NCBI RefSeq assembly: GCF_041714655.1
Contig: NZ_CP168219.1
Location: 1,674,001 to 1,738,000 of the forward strand
Reading direction: 5' to 3'
Source: Pseudoroseicyclus_A sp041714655
Lineage (GTDB): Bacteria; Pseudomonadota; Alphaproteobacteria; Rhodobacterales; Rhodobacteraceae
DNA length: 64,000 nucleotides
A model generated the notes under the pieces. It was not told where the DNA came from and did no database searches. It saw only the letters and a program-made list of their open reading frames with translations. Below are positions 40,660 to 50,400 of this stretch, one piece after another (the stretch's first letter is position 1; each line of letters starts with the position of its first letter). A program made the translations under genes and the position numbers.

Positions 40660-42189
40660 ATGACTGCATTTTCAGATCTGAAGCTCGACCCCAAGGTGAT
40701 CAAGGCCATCGACGAGGCCGGGTACACCACGCCGACGCCCATCCAGGCCGGCGCCATTCCCCATGCGCTCGAGGGCCGCGACGTCCTTGGCATCGCGCAG
40801 ACCGGCACCGGCAAGACGGCCAGCTTCACGCTGCCGATGATCACGCTGCTGCAGAAGGGCCGCGCCCGCGCGCGGATGCCGCGGAGCCTCGTGCTGGCGC
40901 CGACGCGTGAGCTCGCCGCCCAGGTGGCCGAGAACTTCGACGTATACGCCAAGCACACCAAGCTGACCAAGGCACTCCTGATCGGCGGTGTGAGCTTCAA
41001 GGAACAGGACCAGCTCATCGACAAGGGCGTCGACGTGCTGATCGCCACCCCGGGTCGCCTGCTCGACCATTTCGAGCGTGGCAAGCTGCTGCTCACCGGC
41101 GTGCAGATCATGGTCGTCGACGAGGCCGACCGGATGCTCGACATGGGCTTCATCCCGGATATCGAGCGCATCTTCTCGCTGACGCCTTTCACGCGGCAGA
41201 CGATGTTCTACTCCGCCACCATGGCGCCGGAGATCGAGCGGATCACCAACATGTTCCTCTCGTCCCCCGCGCGCATCGAGGTGGCCCGCCAGGCCACCGC
41301 GTCGGAGACGATCACCCAGGGCGTCGTCATGTTCCGCGCCGGCCGCCGCGACCGCGAGGCGACCGAGAAGCGGGCGCTCCTGCGCGCCATGATCGACGCC
41401 GAGGGCGAGGCCTGCACCAACGCCATCATCTTCTGCAACCGCAAGGTCGAGGTCGATGTGCTGGCCAAGTCCTTGAAGAAGTACGGCTATGATGCCGAGC
41501 CGATCCATGGCGACCTCGACCAGTCGCAGCGCACGCGCACGCTCGACGGCTTCCGCGCCGGCTCCGTGCGCATCCTCGTCGCCTCCGATGTGGCGGCGCG
41601 CGGGCTCGACATTCCGGCCGTGTCCCACGTCTTCAACTACGACGTGCCGAGCCATGCGGAGGATTACGTCCACCGCATCGGCCGCACGGGCCGCGCCGGG
41701 CGCTCCGGCAAGGCGATGATGATCTGCGTGCCGAAGGACGAGAAGAACCTCGCCGATATCGAGCGGCTGATCGACAAGGAGATCCCGCGGCTCGAGCCGC
41801 CCGAGGGCCACAAGAGCGCCCCCGCGCCCGTCCCCGCCGCCTCGGACGAGGCCGGCGAGGAGAAGCGCCCGCGCCGCAGCCGGAGCCGCAGCCGCTCGCG
41901 TGACGAGGCCCCCAGCGAGGCGCCGAAGCAAGCGCCGGAACCCGTCGAGGCCGAGGCCAAAGCAAGCCCCGAAGCCGCGCCCGAGGCCGTCGAGAGCCCG
42001 CGCGACGAGACCCCGCGTGAGACCGAGACTCGGAATGAAAGCCGGGGCGAGGGTCGCAGCGAAGGCCGGGGCGGCCGCCGCGGCGAGGGCCGTGGCCGGC
42101 GTGGCGGCAAGGACGATGCCGTCGTCGGCATGGGCGACGACACGCCCGCCTTCATCGCCAAGAGCTTCGCCGAGCGCCGCGCCGGCTGA
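40660..42189 (+). CDS. DEAD-box ATP-dependent RNA helicase (RhlE-like)
   Basis: 509 aa. Q-motif 'GYTTPTPIQAGAIP', motif I AQTGTGKT at 46-53, motif II DEAD at 154-157, motif III SAT at 185-187 and motif VI HRIGRTGRAGR are all intact. From about residue 385 there is a low-complexity tail: Arg-Ser repeats (RRSRSRSRSRDE), then Glu/Pro-rich, then Arg-Gly (GRGGRRGEGRGRRGG), which probably binds RNA. It should unwind RNA in ribosome assembly or mRNA turnover; RhlE is the nearest class. Confidence 0.93.
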   Translation: MTAFSDLKLDPKVIKAIDEAGYTTPTPIQAGAIPHALEGRDVLGIAQTGTGKTASFTLPMITLLQKGRARARMPRSLVLAPTRELAAQVAENFDVYAKHTKLTKALLIGGVSFKEQDQLIDKGVDVLIATPGRLLDHFERGKLLLTGVQIMVVDEADRMLDMGFIPDIERIFSLTPFTRQTMFYSATMAPEIERITNMFLSSPARIEVARQATASETITQGVVMFRAGRRDREATEKRALLRAMIDAEGEACTNAIIFCNRKVEVDVLAKSLKKYGYDAEPIHGDLDQSQRTRTLDGFRAGSVRILVASDVAARGLDIPAVSHVFNYDVPSHAEDYVHRIGRTGRAGRSGKAMMICVPKDEKNLADIERLIDKEIPRLEPPEGHKSAPAPVPAASDEAGEEKRPRRSRSRSRSRDEAPSEAPKQAPEPVEAEAKASPEAAPEAVESPRDETPRETETRNESRGEGRSEGRGGRRGEGRGRRGGKDDAVVGMGDDTPAFIAKSFAERRAG

Positions 42190-42199
42190 GCCGGCGCCC

Positions 42200-43609
42200 T
42201 CAGGCTGACGACCTGAGGGCCTCCCCGGCGCCCAGCTCGTCCTCGATCATCGCGCGCCAGGGCGCGCCGGCGAACGGCAGGGCTGCGACCAGATGGCTCG
42301 CGCGGTCGTCCCCCGCGCGGCCCGTTTCCGTCAGAACGCTGCCGAGGCTCCCCAGCGGCCCCTCCCGCTCGAGCGCGAAGGCGAGCGCCGCGCCGGCGCC
42401 CGGCCCCTCCGGCAGCTCGGCCAGTACGCCCGCGACACTCCGGCGGAGGACGGCGCCCGAGAGCGTCGCCAGCGGCGCCGCCCAAGGGTCGTCCAGCAGC
42501 GCCTGGCCCGTCACTTTCTCCGGCAACCCTGCCCCGCGCGGGCACTCCTCGCCTGCGACTTGCACGCCGTCGAGGACCATCGGGCAGTCGGGATGGACGG
42601 TCAGATAGGCGCTGAGGAGTTCGAGCCGCCGATTGTCCGTCCAGCGGTCGGGCGCCTCCAGAAGCGCGATATGCTCGCCCTTGCACCGGGCGAGGAGCGC
42701 CGCGAAGGCGGCGGCCCGGCCGACGGGCGCCTCGGCCCGCATCAGCTCGATGCGGAACGGATATTGCTCCGCCAGCGCCTCGATCGCCTCGACTGTGCCA
42801 TCCGTCGAGCCGTCGTCATAGACGACGATCTCGCTCGCGACCTCGATCTGCCTCAGCACGCTGAGCAGCGTCTCGCGGATGCCGTCCACCGCGTTCCGGC
42901 AATAGACCAGCGTGGCCACCGGATGGCCGATGCCGAAACTCCGGCGGATGTCGCCGACACCGCGAGCCGAATGCGCGACACGGCTGACCCGGGGGCGGTC
43001 GTCGAAATCGTCGTAGTCGAGCACCACCTCGTCGATGAAGAGCGGCTCCGTCACTGCCGAATAGCGCAGCGCCAGCTCCCAGTCGTCGTAGATGCTCTGG
43101 CGCATGTCGATCCCGCCGTAGTCGAGATAGAGATCGCGGTGATGCACGATGACGCCCATGTCGATGTAGTTGCGCTTCAGGAGCGCGGCCCGGTCGAAGG
43201 GGCGGCCCATCTCGCGGCCGTCGCTCATATGGGCGATCTTGGCATAGGCGAAGCGCGCCTCCGGCGCCGCCTTGAGCGCCCGCGCATAGGCCGCAAGGCA
43301 GCCCGGGCGCATGGCGTTGTCGCTGTCCGCATAGGCGATCCAGGGGCCGCGCGCGATGGCGAGCCCGACATTGCGGGCCGCAGGCGCCCGGCGGTTCTGC
43401 GGCAGGCGGACATAGCTGATGCGCCCCTCCTCGATCTCGGCGGCATAACGGCTGGCGATCAGCGCGCCGGTCTCGTCGGTCGAGGCATCATCGACGATAA
43501 TGAGCTCGAAGGCCCGGTGGTGCTGCGCGAGGACGGCATCGATGGCCCGGGCGATCAGCCCGGCGCGATTGTAGGTGGCCATGACGACCGAGAAGAAGAT
43601 CTCCTCCAT
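42200..43609 (-). CDS. Glycosyltransferase with two family-2 (GT-A) domains
   Basis: 469 aa. The first GT-A domain (about 1-240) starts FFSVVMATYNRAGLIARAID and contains 'IIVDDASTDETG' and the metal-binding 'YADSDNAM'. A second, shorter domain (about 255-400) has 'ATLVYCRNAVDGIRETLLSV' and 'IVVYDDGSTDGT' but no clear DxD. No membrane segment, so a cytoplasmic or peripheral enzyme. An alternative ATG is 15 bases upstream. It is four bases after a small coiled-coil gene. Product (surface polysaccharide or protein glycan) is unknown. Confidence 0.87.
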   Translation of the reverse strand: MEEIFFSVVMATYNRAGLIARAIDAVLAQHHRAFELIIVDDASTDETGALIASRYAAEIEEGRISYVRLPQNRRAPAARNVGLAIARGPWIAYADSDNAMRPGCLAAYARALKAAPEARFAYAKIAHMSDGREMGRPFDRAALLKRNYIDMGVIVHHRDLYLDYGGIDMRQSIYDDWELALRYSAVTEPLFIDEVVLDYDDFDDRPRVSRVAHSARGVGDIRRSFGIGHPVATLVYCRNAVDGIRETLLSVLRQIEVASEIVVYDDGSTDGTVEAIEALAEQYPFRIELMRAEAPVGRAAAFAALLARCKGEHIALLEAPDRWTDNRRLELLSAYLTVHPDCPMVLDGVQVAGEECPRGAGLPEKVTGQALLDDPWAAPLATLSGAVLRRSVAGVLAELPEGPGAGAALAFALEREGPLGSLGSVLTETGRAGDDRASHLVAALPFAGAPWRAMIEDELGAGEALRSSA

Positions 43610-43613
43610 CGGC

Positions 43614-44138
43614 TCAGCCCGCATCCGGGGCGGGGTGCGGGAAGCGGCCGGCGCGGGCGCCGAAGCGGATGTAATGGCCCGCCGCCGTCTGGCCGTCGCG
43701 GGCCACATCGCCGTTGACCTCGAGGTAGGTCTCTTCATGCGGCAGGCCCATCTCGGCGGCGCGGGCGGCGAGGGCCAGCCAGCGGGCCTCCGCCTCCTCC
43801 CCCGTGCCGACAGCCTCGGCAAGGAGCTGCCCCATCGCCTGCAGCGCCGCGCGTTGCGCCTCGCTGCGGGCGCGGAGCGTCTCTGCCTCGAGCCGCCGCC
43901 GCTCGGACGCGGCCTCCGCCCGGCGGAGCGCGGCGCGGAGGGCGGCGATCTCGTCCCTCAGGTGATGGGTGCCAAGCACGTTTGCGGCGCGCTGGTCGCG
44001 CAGCCGGCCCTCGGCGCCGCGCGCCATCGCCAGCAAGCGGCGGTGCAGCAGCGCGGTCTCGGCGCGGAGCGACACTGCGTCGCCAGCCGGGATTGTCGCC
44101 TCACCGGCGGGCAAGTTCGTCTTGGTGTCTTCCATCAC
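43614..44138 (-). CDS. Coiled-coil protein with a NPDV/HYxxFGxxEGR-type C-terminal motif
   Basis: 174 aa, mostly a coiled coil (about residues 25-125, rich in Ala, Arg, Glu and Leu). The end reads EVNGDVARDGQTAAGHYIRF then GARAGR, similar to the short 'NPDVA..G..HY..FG..EGR' repeat found in many glycosyltransferases and surface-glycan proteins. With the adjacent two-domain glycosyltransferase (four-base gap) it probably acts in the same process. Exact role unknown. Confidence 0.7.
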   Translation of the reverse strand: MMEDTKTNLPAGEATIPAGDAVSLRAETALLHRRLLAMARGAEGRLRDQRAANVLGTHHLRDEIAALRAALRRAEAASERRRLEAETLRARSEAQRAALQAMGQLLAEAVGTGEEAEARWLALAARAAEMGLPHEETYLEVNGDVARDGQTAAGHYIRFGARAGRFPHPAPDAG

Positions 44139-44212
44139 GGGGCCCCCAACGCCGTCACGGCGGCTGCACTCTGCCGCCGTCGCGCCGTTGGGTCAACCCG
44201 CGGGGCCGGTCG

Positions 44213-45880
44213 TCAGCTCAGGCGGCTGACGACAACCGTGACCTCGGGCTTCTTGCCGATCTCGTCCTGCGTGGTGCGGCGGGCGATGGAGCGAAGCTCC
44301 TTTTCGAGCCGTTCCTCGCTGCGGATGATCTTGGCGCCGGCGCGGCCGACAAATTGCGCGAGATCCGCCTCGAGCACCTCGGCCAGCGCGGCCTTGGAGC
44401 GCCCGATCTCCGGCAGGCCCATGAGATCGACCCAGGGGTCGCCGATGGGCTCGTCCTGCTCGTCGAGCACCAGCGTCACCATCACATGGCCGTTGAGCGC
44501 CATGCGCATCCGGTCGCGGACGACACCGTCGAGCGCGCCGATGAGCACCGCGCCATCGAGATAGGTCCGCCCGGCGTCGACATATTCCGCCACCTGCGGC
44601 CGGGTGCCGCCGAGGTCGAGCATCATGCCGTTGGTGGCGATGATGGCGGGGATGCCCGCCGCCTCGGCCACGGCCTTGTGCCGGCGCAGGTGCCGGTGCT
44701 CGCCATGCATGGGCACGATCATCTCCGGCTTCACCAGCCGGTGCATCTCTTCGAGATCCGGCCCGTTGGCATGGCCCGAGACGTGATAGGCGCCCGAGTC
44801 GCCCTCCACGATGTCGACGCCCTTCTCGGAGAGCTGGTTCATGATCTTGATGACCCCACGCTCGTTGCCGGGGATGGTCTTGGACGAGAAGAGGAAGAGG
44901 TCGCCCTCCTGCAGCTTCAGCCCGAGGTAGCTGCCCTGCGCGAGCTGGGCCGAGGCGGCGCGCCGCTCGCCCTGGGAGCCGGTGACGAGCAGCATCACCT
45001 TGCCGCGCGGCATGTCGGCGGCCTCTTCGGGCGAGATCACCGCGGGGAAGTCGTTGAGGATGCCGGTATCCTCGGCCGCCTTCACCATGGTGCGCATGGC
45101 GCGCCCGAGAAGCACGACGGAGCGGCCGGCCGCCCTGCCCGCCTCGGCCAGCGTCTTCAGCCGCGCGACGTTGGAGCCGAAGGTGGTGGCCGCCACGAGT
45201 CCGGGCGCCTCGCGGATGAGCTCGGTGATCGGCCCGGCGAGGGTCGATTCAGACCGGCCCGGATGCGGCGAGAAGACATTGGTCGAATCGCAGACCAGCG
45301 CCTTGACGCCAAGCGCCCCGATCTCGCCCCAGAGCACCTTGTCGAAGGGCTCGCCGACGACCGGGTTCTCGTCGATCTTGAAATCGCCGGAATGGACGAT
45401 CCGGCCCGCGGGCGTCTCGATCACGAGGCCCGAGCTTTCCGGGATCGAATGCGAGATCGGCACGAAGCCGACGCGGAAGGGCCCGGCCTGGGTCATGGCC
45501 GGCCAGGCTTCGGCGATATGCAGCGCCGTATCGGGCGCCCCGGCCTCGTCCAGCGCCTCGCGGGCGATCTGGGCGGTGAACTTGCGGGCGTAGATGGGGG
45601 CGCGGAGCCGATCCCAGCTCAGGCCCACGGCGCCCACATGGTCCATATGGGCATGGGTGATGAAGACCGCCTCGATCCGGTCGCGCCGGTCGAGAAGCCA
45701 TTTGATGTCGGGCAGGATCAGCTCGACGCCGGGGGTGCCGTCCATGTCGGGGAAGGTCACGCCGAGGTCGACGACGATCAGCCGCTCCTCCCCGGGTTTG
45801 CCGTAGCCGTAGACATAGGTGTTCATGCCGATCTCGCCGGCGCCCCCGAGGGGAAGGTAAATAAGGCGTTCGCCGCTCAT
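44213..45880 (-). CDS. rnj: Ribonuclease J
   Basis: 555-aa metallo-beta-lactamase/beta-CASP ribonuclease. The zinc motif HAHMDH is at 76-81, followed by 'HSGDFKIDENPV', 'VCDSTNVFSPHPGRSE' and the beta-CASP 'VTGSQGE' region; the C-terminal domain is complete. RNase J is the 5'-to-3' exonuclease/endonuclease of alphaproteobacteria, acting in rRNA maturation and mRNA turnover. It overlaps coaX by four bases, the usual order in this group. Confidence 0.95.
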   Translation of the reverse strand: MSGERLIYLPLGGAGEIGMNTYVYGYGKPGEERLIVVDLGVTFPDMDGTPGVELILPDIKWLLDRRDRIEAVFITHAHMDHVGAVGLSWDRLRAPIYARKFTAQIAREALDEAGAPDTALHIAEAWPAMTQAGPFRVGFVPISHSIPESSGLVIETPAGRIVHSGDFKIDENPVVGEPFDKVLWGEIGALGVKALVCDSTNVFSPHPGRSESTLAGPITELIREAPGLVAATTFGSNVARLKTLAEAGRAAGRSVVLLGRAMRTMVKAAEDTGILNDFPAVISPEEAADMPRGKVMLLVTGSQGERRAASAQLAQGSYLGLKLQEGDLFLFSSKTIPGNERGVIKIMNQLSEKGVDIVEGDSGAYHVSGHANGPDLEEMHRLVKPEMIVPMHGEHRHLRRHKAVAEAAGIPAIIATNGMMLDLGGTRPQVAEYVDAGRTYLDGAVLIGALDGVVRDRMRMALNGHVMVTLVLDEQDEPIGDPWVDLMGLPEIGRSKAALAEVLEADLAQFVGRAGAKIIRSEERLEKELRSIARRTTQDEIGKKPEVTVVVSRLS

Positions 45881-46650
45881 GTGTTGTCCTTGTTATAGCG
45901 GTGAATAATGGTCAGGCCGTGCATGGTCAGGTCGTCCTCGACCTTGTCGAAGAGCACGTCGCCTGTTGCGAAGAGGGGCGCGAGACCGCCGGTGCCGATG
46001 ATCGGCATGTCGCGGCCGCGCTCAATGCGGATGCGCTCGCAGATGCCGCGCACAAGGCCCACATAGCCCCAGAAGATACCGGATTGCATGCAGGCCACGG
46101 TATTTGTGCCGATGACCTGCTGCGGTTTTGTCACGTCCACATGCGGCAGCGCCGCCGCCGCTTGGTGGAGTGCCTCGAGAGAGAGGTTGACGCCGGGCGC
46201 GATGACGCCGCCCACATAGGCTCCGTCGTCGTCCACCACGTCGAAGGTCGTGGCCGTGCCGAAATCGACGACGACGAGATTGCCGCCGTGCCGCTCATAG
46301 GCGCCGGCGGTGTTCACCAGCCGGTCCGGCCCGATCTGCGTGCCGGCATCGACCCGGGGCGCGACGGGCAGAAGGCAGTCGGGCTTGCCGACGACCAGCG
46401 GCCGCGTGTTCCAGTAGCGGTCGCAGAGGACGCGCAAGTTGAAGACCACCCGCGGCACGGTGGAGGAGATGATGACATCATCTATGGCCACATCGAGGTT
46501 CGAGATGCGCATCAGCGTCGAAAGCCAGACGTAGTACTGGTCGGCCGTGCGCTGCCATTCGGTAGAGGTGCGCCAGGTCCCGAGGAACTGCTGCCCGTCC
46601 CAGATCGAGAAGACCGTGTTGGTGTTGCCGCAGTCGATGCAGAGCAGCAT
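45877..46650 (-). CDS. coaX: Type III pantothenate kinase
   Basis: 257 aa. Phosphate-binding DCGNTNTVF at residues 6-14, 'GPDRLVNT' at 107-114 and 'DFGTATTFDVVD' at 128-139 are the three CoaX signatures; 'GGVIAPGVNLSLEAL' follows. It phosphorylates pantothenate in the first step of coenzyme A synthesis and, as a type III enzyme, needs a monovalent cation. It lies nine bases after birA and overlaps rnj by four. Confidence 0.95.
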   Translation of the reverse strand: MLLCIDCGNTNTVFSIWDGQQFLGTWRTSTEWQRTADQYYVWLSTLMRISNLDVAIDDVIISSTVPRVVFNLRVLCDRYWNTRPLVVGKPDCLLPVAPRVDAGTQIGPDRLVNTAGAYERHGGNLVVVDFGTATTFDVVDDDGAYVGGVIAPGVNLSLEALHQAAAALPHVDVTKPQQVIGTNTVACMQSGIFWGYVGLVRGICERIRIERGRDMPIIGTGGLAPLFATGDVLFDKVEDDLTMHGLTIIHRYNKDNT

Positions 46651-46659
46651 GAAGAGACC

Positions 46660-47400
46660 TCAGAAATGCACCTCCGCCGCCGGCAGCACATGGGGGCCGG
46701 TGGCGGTGGTGAGGATCAGATTGCCGGCGGCGTCGATCCCGTCGAAGCGGCCGCGTGTGTCGCCCCGGGGTGTCCGGGCACGGATGTCCTGCCCGAGCCG
46801 GGCGGCGCTGGCGAGCCAGGCTTCGCGGATCGGGGCGAAGCCTTGGGTGGCGAGCCGCTGCTCCCAGCCGGCGAAGGCGGGGGCGAGCCGGTCGAGGAAG
46901 GCCTCGGGGCCGATGGCCGTGCCGGTCTCGCCGAGCAGCGAGACGGGGCGCACCGCCCCCTCCGGCAGATCGGCCGCCTCGGGCGCGGCCGCAAGGTTGA
47001 CGCCGATGCCGATGGCGAGTGCGGTGCCGAAATTCTCGAGGAGAATCCCCGCGACCTTGCCGCCGTTCAGAAGAACGTCGTTTGGCCACTTGAGCTCCAG
47101 ATGGGCGCTCGGGGCCGTCTCCGCAAGGGCGTCGCGAAGCGCGAGGGCAGCGGCGAAGCTGCGCTGCGCGCGGGCCTCGGGCCCCGCCTCGGGGGCGAAG
47201 ATCAGCGTCGCCGCGAAATTGCCCGCGGGCATCATCCAGGGGCGGCCCTGCCGGCCGCGCGCCGCGGATTGCTCGAGCGCGAGAAGCCAGAGCGGCCCGC
47301 GCTCGCCCTCCCGGACGAGGCGGGCCGCCTCGTCCATCGTCGAGGTCAGGCTGGGATAGACACGCCGCGCAGGGGCGCTGGTGGTGCCCTCAGTGAACAA
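46660..47400 (-). CDS. birA: Biotin--[acetyl-CoA-carboxylase] ligase (monofunctional BirA)
   Basis: 246 aa without the N-terminal DNA-binding domain of E. coli BirA, so it should only biotinylate the carboxylase. 'STMDEAARL' (usually STNDEA), 'ARGRQGRPW' for adenylate binding and 'LKWPNDVLLNGGKVAGIL' identify it. No good ATG exists near the expected N-terminus; a TTG at 47400 overlapping the nuoN end by 11 bases is the best start, while the next upstream ATG lies 54 bases inside nuoN. Start confidence is low, gene confidence high. Confidence 0.9.
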   Translation of the reverse strand: MFTEGTTSAPARRVYPSLTSTMDEAARLVREGERGPLWLLALEQSAARGRQGRPWMMPAGNFAATLIFAPEAGPEARAQRSFAAALALRDALAETAPSAHLELKWPNDVLLNGGKVAGILLENFGTALAIGIGVNLAAAPEAADLPEGAVRPVSLLGETGTAIGPEAFLDRLAPAFAGWEQRLATQGFAPIREAWLASAARLGQDIRARTPRGDTRGRFDGIDAAGNLILTTATGPHVLPAAEVHF

Positions 47401-48823
47401 GGGCCGCGGCCGCCTCGGCGGCGAGGCTGTCGACACCGAAGAGATTGACGACACCGAAGACCATGGCCAGCGCCGATAGCATCAGGAAGCTCCAGAGCAC
47501 CGGCGAGGTCGGCGGGTCCAGCGCCTCGCGCTCGGTGCCGAAGTACATGTAGTAGACGATGCGCAGGTAATAGAAGGCCGAGATCACCGAGGCGATGACG
47601 CCGAGGATCGCGAGCCAGCTGAGCCCCCCCTGCACCGCCGCCTGCAGCACGTAGAGCTTGCCGAAGAAGCCCACGAGCGGCGGCACGCCGGCGAGGCTGA
47701 AGAGCAGCACCAGCATGGCGAGCGCGCGGAGTGGCTCGCGCTTCGAATACATGTTCAGCGCCTCGATATCCGTGACCGGCCGCCCCTCCCGCTCCATAGA
47801 GAGGATGAAGGCGAAGGTGCCGACGTTCATGGTGAGGTAGATCGCCATGTAGATCAGCATCGCCTGCACGCCGAATTCCGTGCCCGAGGCGAGGCCCATG
47901 AGCGCGAAGCCCATGTGGCCGATGGAGGAATAGGCCATCAGCCGCTTGATGTTGCGCTGCCCGATCGCCGCGATGGCGCCGATGAAGAGCGACAGCACCG
48001 ACAGGAAGGCCACGATCTGCTGCCAGTCGGAGACGATGCTGCCGAAGGCGTCGTGCACGACGCGGGCGAAGAGCGCCATGGCGGCGAGCTTCGGCGCGGT
48101 GGCGAAGAAGGCGGTGACCGGGGTCGGCGAGCCTTCGTAGACATCCGGCGTCCACATGTGGAAGGGCGCGGCGGAGACCTTGAAGGCGAAGCCGGCCATG
48201 AGGAAGGCGAGGCCGAAGAGCAGGCCAAGCGAGATGTCGCCCGCGGCCGCCTCGATCACGCCCGAGAACAGCGTCGTGCCGGCGAAGCCGTAGGTCAGCG
48301 AGGCGCCGTAGAGCATGAGGCCGGAGGAGAGCGCGCCGAGCACGAAATACTTCAGCCCCGCCTCGGTCGAGCGCACCGAGTCGCGCCGGAGCGAGGCGAT
48401 GACGTAGAGCGCCAGCGATTGCAGCTCGAGCCCCATGTAGAGCACCATCAGATCCCCGGCGGAGACCATGACCATCATGCCGACGACGGAGAGCGCCATC
48501 AGCACCGGGTATTCGAACCGCAGGAGCCCGCGGCGGCTCATGTAATCCATGCTCATCAGAAGGATGGCCGCAGCGGCGATCAGCACGCCCACCTTGGAGA
48601 AGCGCGCGAAGGAATCGTCGACGAAGCTGCCGGAGAAGGCGGTCTGCGTGCCGCCGCCGGTATAGGCGATCCAGAAGGCGAGGCCCGCGAAGACGACGAC
48701 CGTGAGGAGGGTCAGCGCCCGGGCGGCGGCATCCTTGCCGGTGTAGACCACGACGATCAGCGCCACCATCGCATAGAAGGCGAGCATGATCTCCGGCAGA
48801 AGGATCGAAAGATCGCTGGACAT
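47390..48823 (-). CDS. nuoN: NADH-quinone oxidoreductase subunit N
   Basis: 477 aa with 14 membrane helices, one of the three antiporter-like proton-pumping subunits of complex I. The conserved Lys-bearing segments 'MWTPDVYEGSPTPVTAFFAT' and 'KRLMAYSSIGHMGFALMG' are present. Last nuo gene in transcription order, 11 bp after nuoM, and overlapped by birA. Confidence 0.95.
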   Translation of the reverse strand: MSSDLSILLPEIMLAFYAMVALIVVVYTGKDAAARALTLLTVVVFAGLAFWIAYTGGGTQTAFSGSFVDDSFARFSKVGVLIAAAAILLMSMDYMSRRGLLRFEYPVLMALSVVGMMVMVSAGDLMVLYMGLELQSLALYVIASLRRDSVRSTEAGLKYFVLGALSSGLMLYGASLTYGFAGTTLFSGVIEAAAGDISLGLLFGLAFLMAGFAFKVSAAPFHMWTPDVYEGSPTPVTAFFATAPKLAAMALFARVVHDAFGSIVSDWQQIVAFLSVLSLFIGAIAAIGQRNIKRLMAYSSIGHMGFALMGLASGTEFGVQAMLIYMAIYLTMNVGTFAFILSMEREGRPVTDIEALNMYSKREPLRALAMLVLLFSLAGVPPLVGFFGKLYVLQAAVQGGLSWLAILGVIASVISAFYYLRIVYYMYFGTEREALDPPTSPVLWSFLMLSALAMVFGVVNLFGVDSLAAEAAAALVH

Positions 48824-48834
48824 GTGCGCTACCT

Positions 48835-50400
48835 CTATTGGGACATCGCGGTCTGGAGGACGCCCGCAGCCGCCTCCTGCGCCACGCCGACGTCATGCAG
48901 AAGATTGGCGGTCGAGGCCCCGATGATATCGGTCACGAGGCTCGGATAGACGCCGAGAAGGATGGTCATGACGATCAGCGGGGCGAAGATCGCCTTCTCG
49001 CGGGCCGTCATGTCGGTGATGGAGCGCAGCGCCTCCTTGATGAGGTCGCCGAGCACGACGCGGCGATAGAGCCAGAGCGCATAGGCGGCCGAGAGGATGA
49101 CCCCCGTCGTCGCCACCAGCGCCACCCAGGTGTTGGCCTGGAACATGCCCATGAGCGTCAGGAATTCGCCGACGAAGCCGGAAGTCCCCGGCAGGCCGAC
49201 ATTCGCCATGGTGAAGAGCATGAAGACGGCGGCATAGGCCGGCATGCGGTTCACGAGCCCGCCATAGGCGTCGATGTCGCGGGTGTGCATCCGGTCGTAG
49301 ATCACGCCCACACAGAGGAAGAGCGCGCCGGAGACGAAGCCGTGCGAGATCATCTGGAAGATGGCGCCGTCGATGCCCTGCTGGTTCGCCGCGAAGATGC
49401 CCGCCGTCACGTAGCCCATGTGGGCGACGGAGGAATAGGCGATCAGCTTCTTCATGTCCTCCTGCACCAGCGCGACGAGCGAGGTGTAGACGATGGCGAT
49501 GGCCGAGAGCCAGAGGACGAAGTTCGCCAGAAGCTCCGAGGCGACGGGGAACATCGGCAGCGAGAAGCGGAGGAACCCGTAGCCGCCCATCTTGAGGAGG
49601 ATCGCCGCCAGCACGACCGAGCCGGCCGTCGGCGCCTGCACGTGCGCATCCGGCAGCCAGGTATGGACCGGCCACATCGGCATCTTCACCGCGAAGCTGG
49701 CGAAGAAGGCGAGCCAGAGCAACGTCTGCAGGCCGCCGGTGAGCTGCCAGCCGAGGATCGGCAGGGCCTCCGACGAGAAGTTGTAGGTCAAGAGCGCCGT
49801 GTTGCCCTCGCCGCAGGCGGCGATGCAGGTGGTGCCGGCCACATTGGCCATGGTGACCATGGCGACGAGCATGAGAACGGAGCCGAGGAAGGTGTAAAGG
49901 AAGAACTTGAATGCCGCATAGATGCGGTTCTGCCCGCCCCAGATGCCGATGATGAGGAACATCGGGATCAGGCCGCCCTCGAAGAACAGGTAGAAGAGCA
50001 CCAGATCGAGCGCCATGAAGACGCCGAGCATCAGCGTCTCGAGCACCAGGAAGGCGATCATGTATTCCTTCACCCGCGTCGTGACGTTCCAGCAGGCGGC
50101 GATGGTCAGCGGCATGAGGAAGGTCGTCAGCAGCACTAACAGCACAGAGATGCCGTCGACGCCCATGCGGTAGTGCAGGCCGAGCAGCCACTCGTGATCC
50201 TCGACCATCTGGAAGGCGGCGACATCGCTGTCGAAGCCGGCGAGGATGAAGAGCGAGGCGATGAAGGTGAAGACCGTCGCGCCGAGCGCCACCCATTTGG
50301 CATTGGCCTGGGCGGCGGCATCGTCGCCGCGCAGGAACAGCGCCAGGATCGCCGCGCCGATGAGCGGCATGAAGGTGGTGAGCGAGAGAATGTTGCCCAT
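48835..50400 (-). CDS. nuoM: NADH-quinone oxidoreductase subunit M
   Basis: 521 aa antiporter-like complex I subunit. 'FFEGGLIPMFLIIGIWGGQNRIYAAFKFFLYT' contains the conserved Glu of helix 5, and 'MPMWPVHTWLPDAHVQAPTAGSV' and 'KKLIAYSSVAHMGYV' the conserved Lys and His residues. The ATG overlaps the nuoL stop by one base (TGATG). Confidence 0.96.
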   Translation of the reverse strand: MGNILSLTTFMPLIGAAILALFLRGDDAAAQANAKWVALGATVFTFIASLFILAGFDSDVAAFQMVEDHEWLLGLHYRMGVDGISVLLVLLTTFLMPLTIAACWNVTTRVKEYMIAFLVLETLMLGVFMALDLVLFYLFFEGGLIPMFLIIGIWGGQNRIYAAFKFFLYTFLGSVLMLVAMVTMANVAGTTCIAACGEGNTALLTYNFSSEALPILGWQLTGGLQTLLWLAFFASFAVKMPMWPVHTWLPDAHVQAPTAGSVVLAAILLKMGGYGFLRFSLPMFPVASELLANFVLWLSAIAIVYTSLVALVQEDMKKLIAYSSVAHMGYVTAGIFAANQQGIDGAIFQMISHGFVSGALFLCVGVIYDRMHTRDIDAYGGLVNRMPAYAAVFMLFTMANVGLPGTSGFVGEFLTLMGMFQANTWVALVATTGVILSAAYALWLYRRVVLGDLIKEALRSITDMTAREKAIFAPLIVMTILLGVYPSLVTDIIGASTANLLHDVGVAQEAAAGVLQTAMSQ

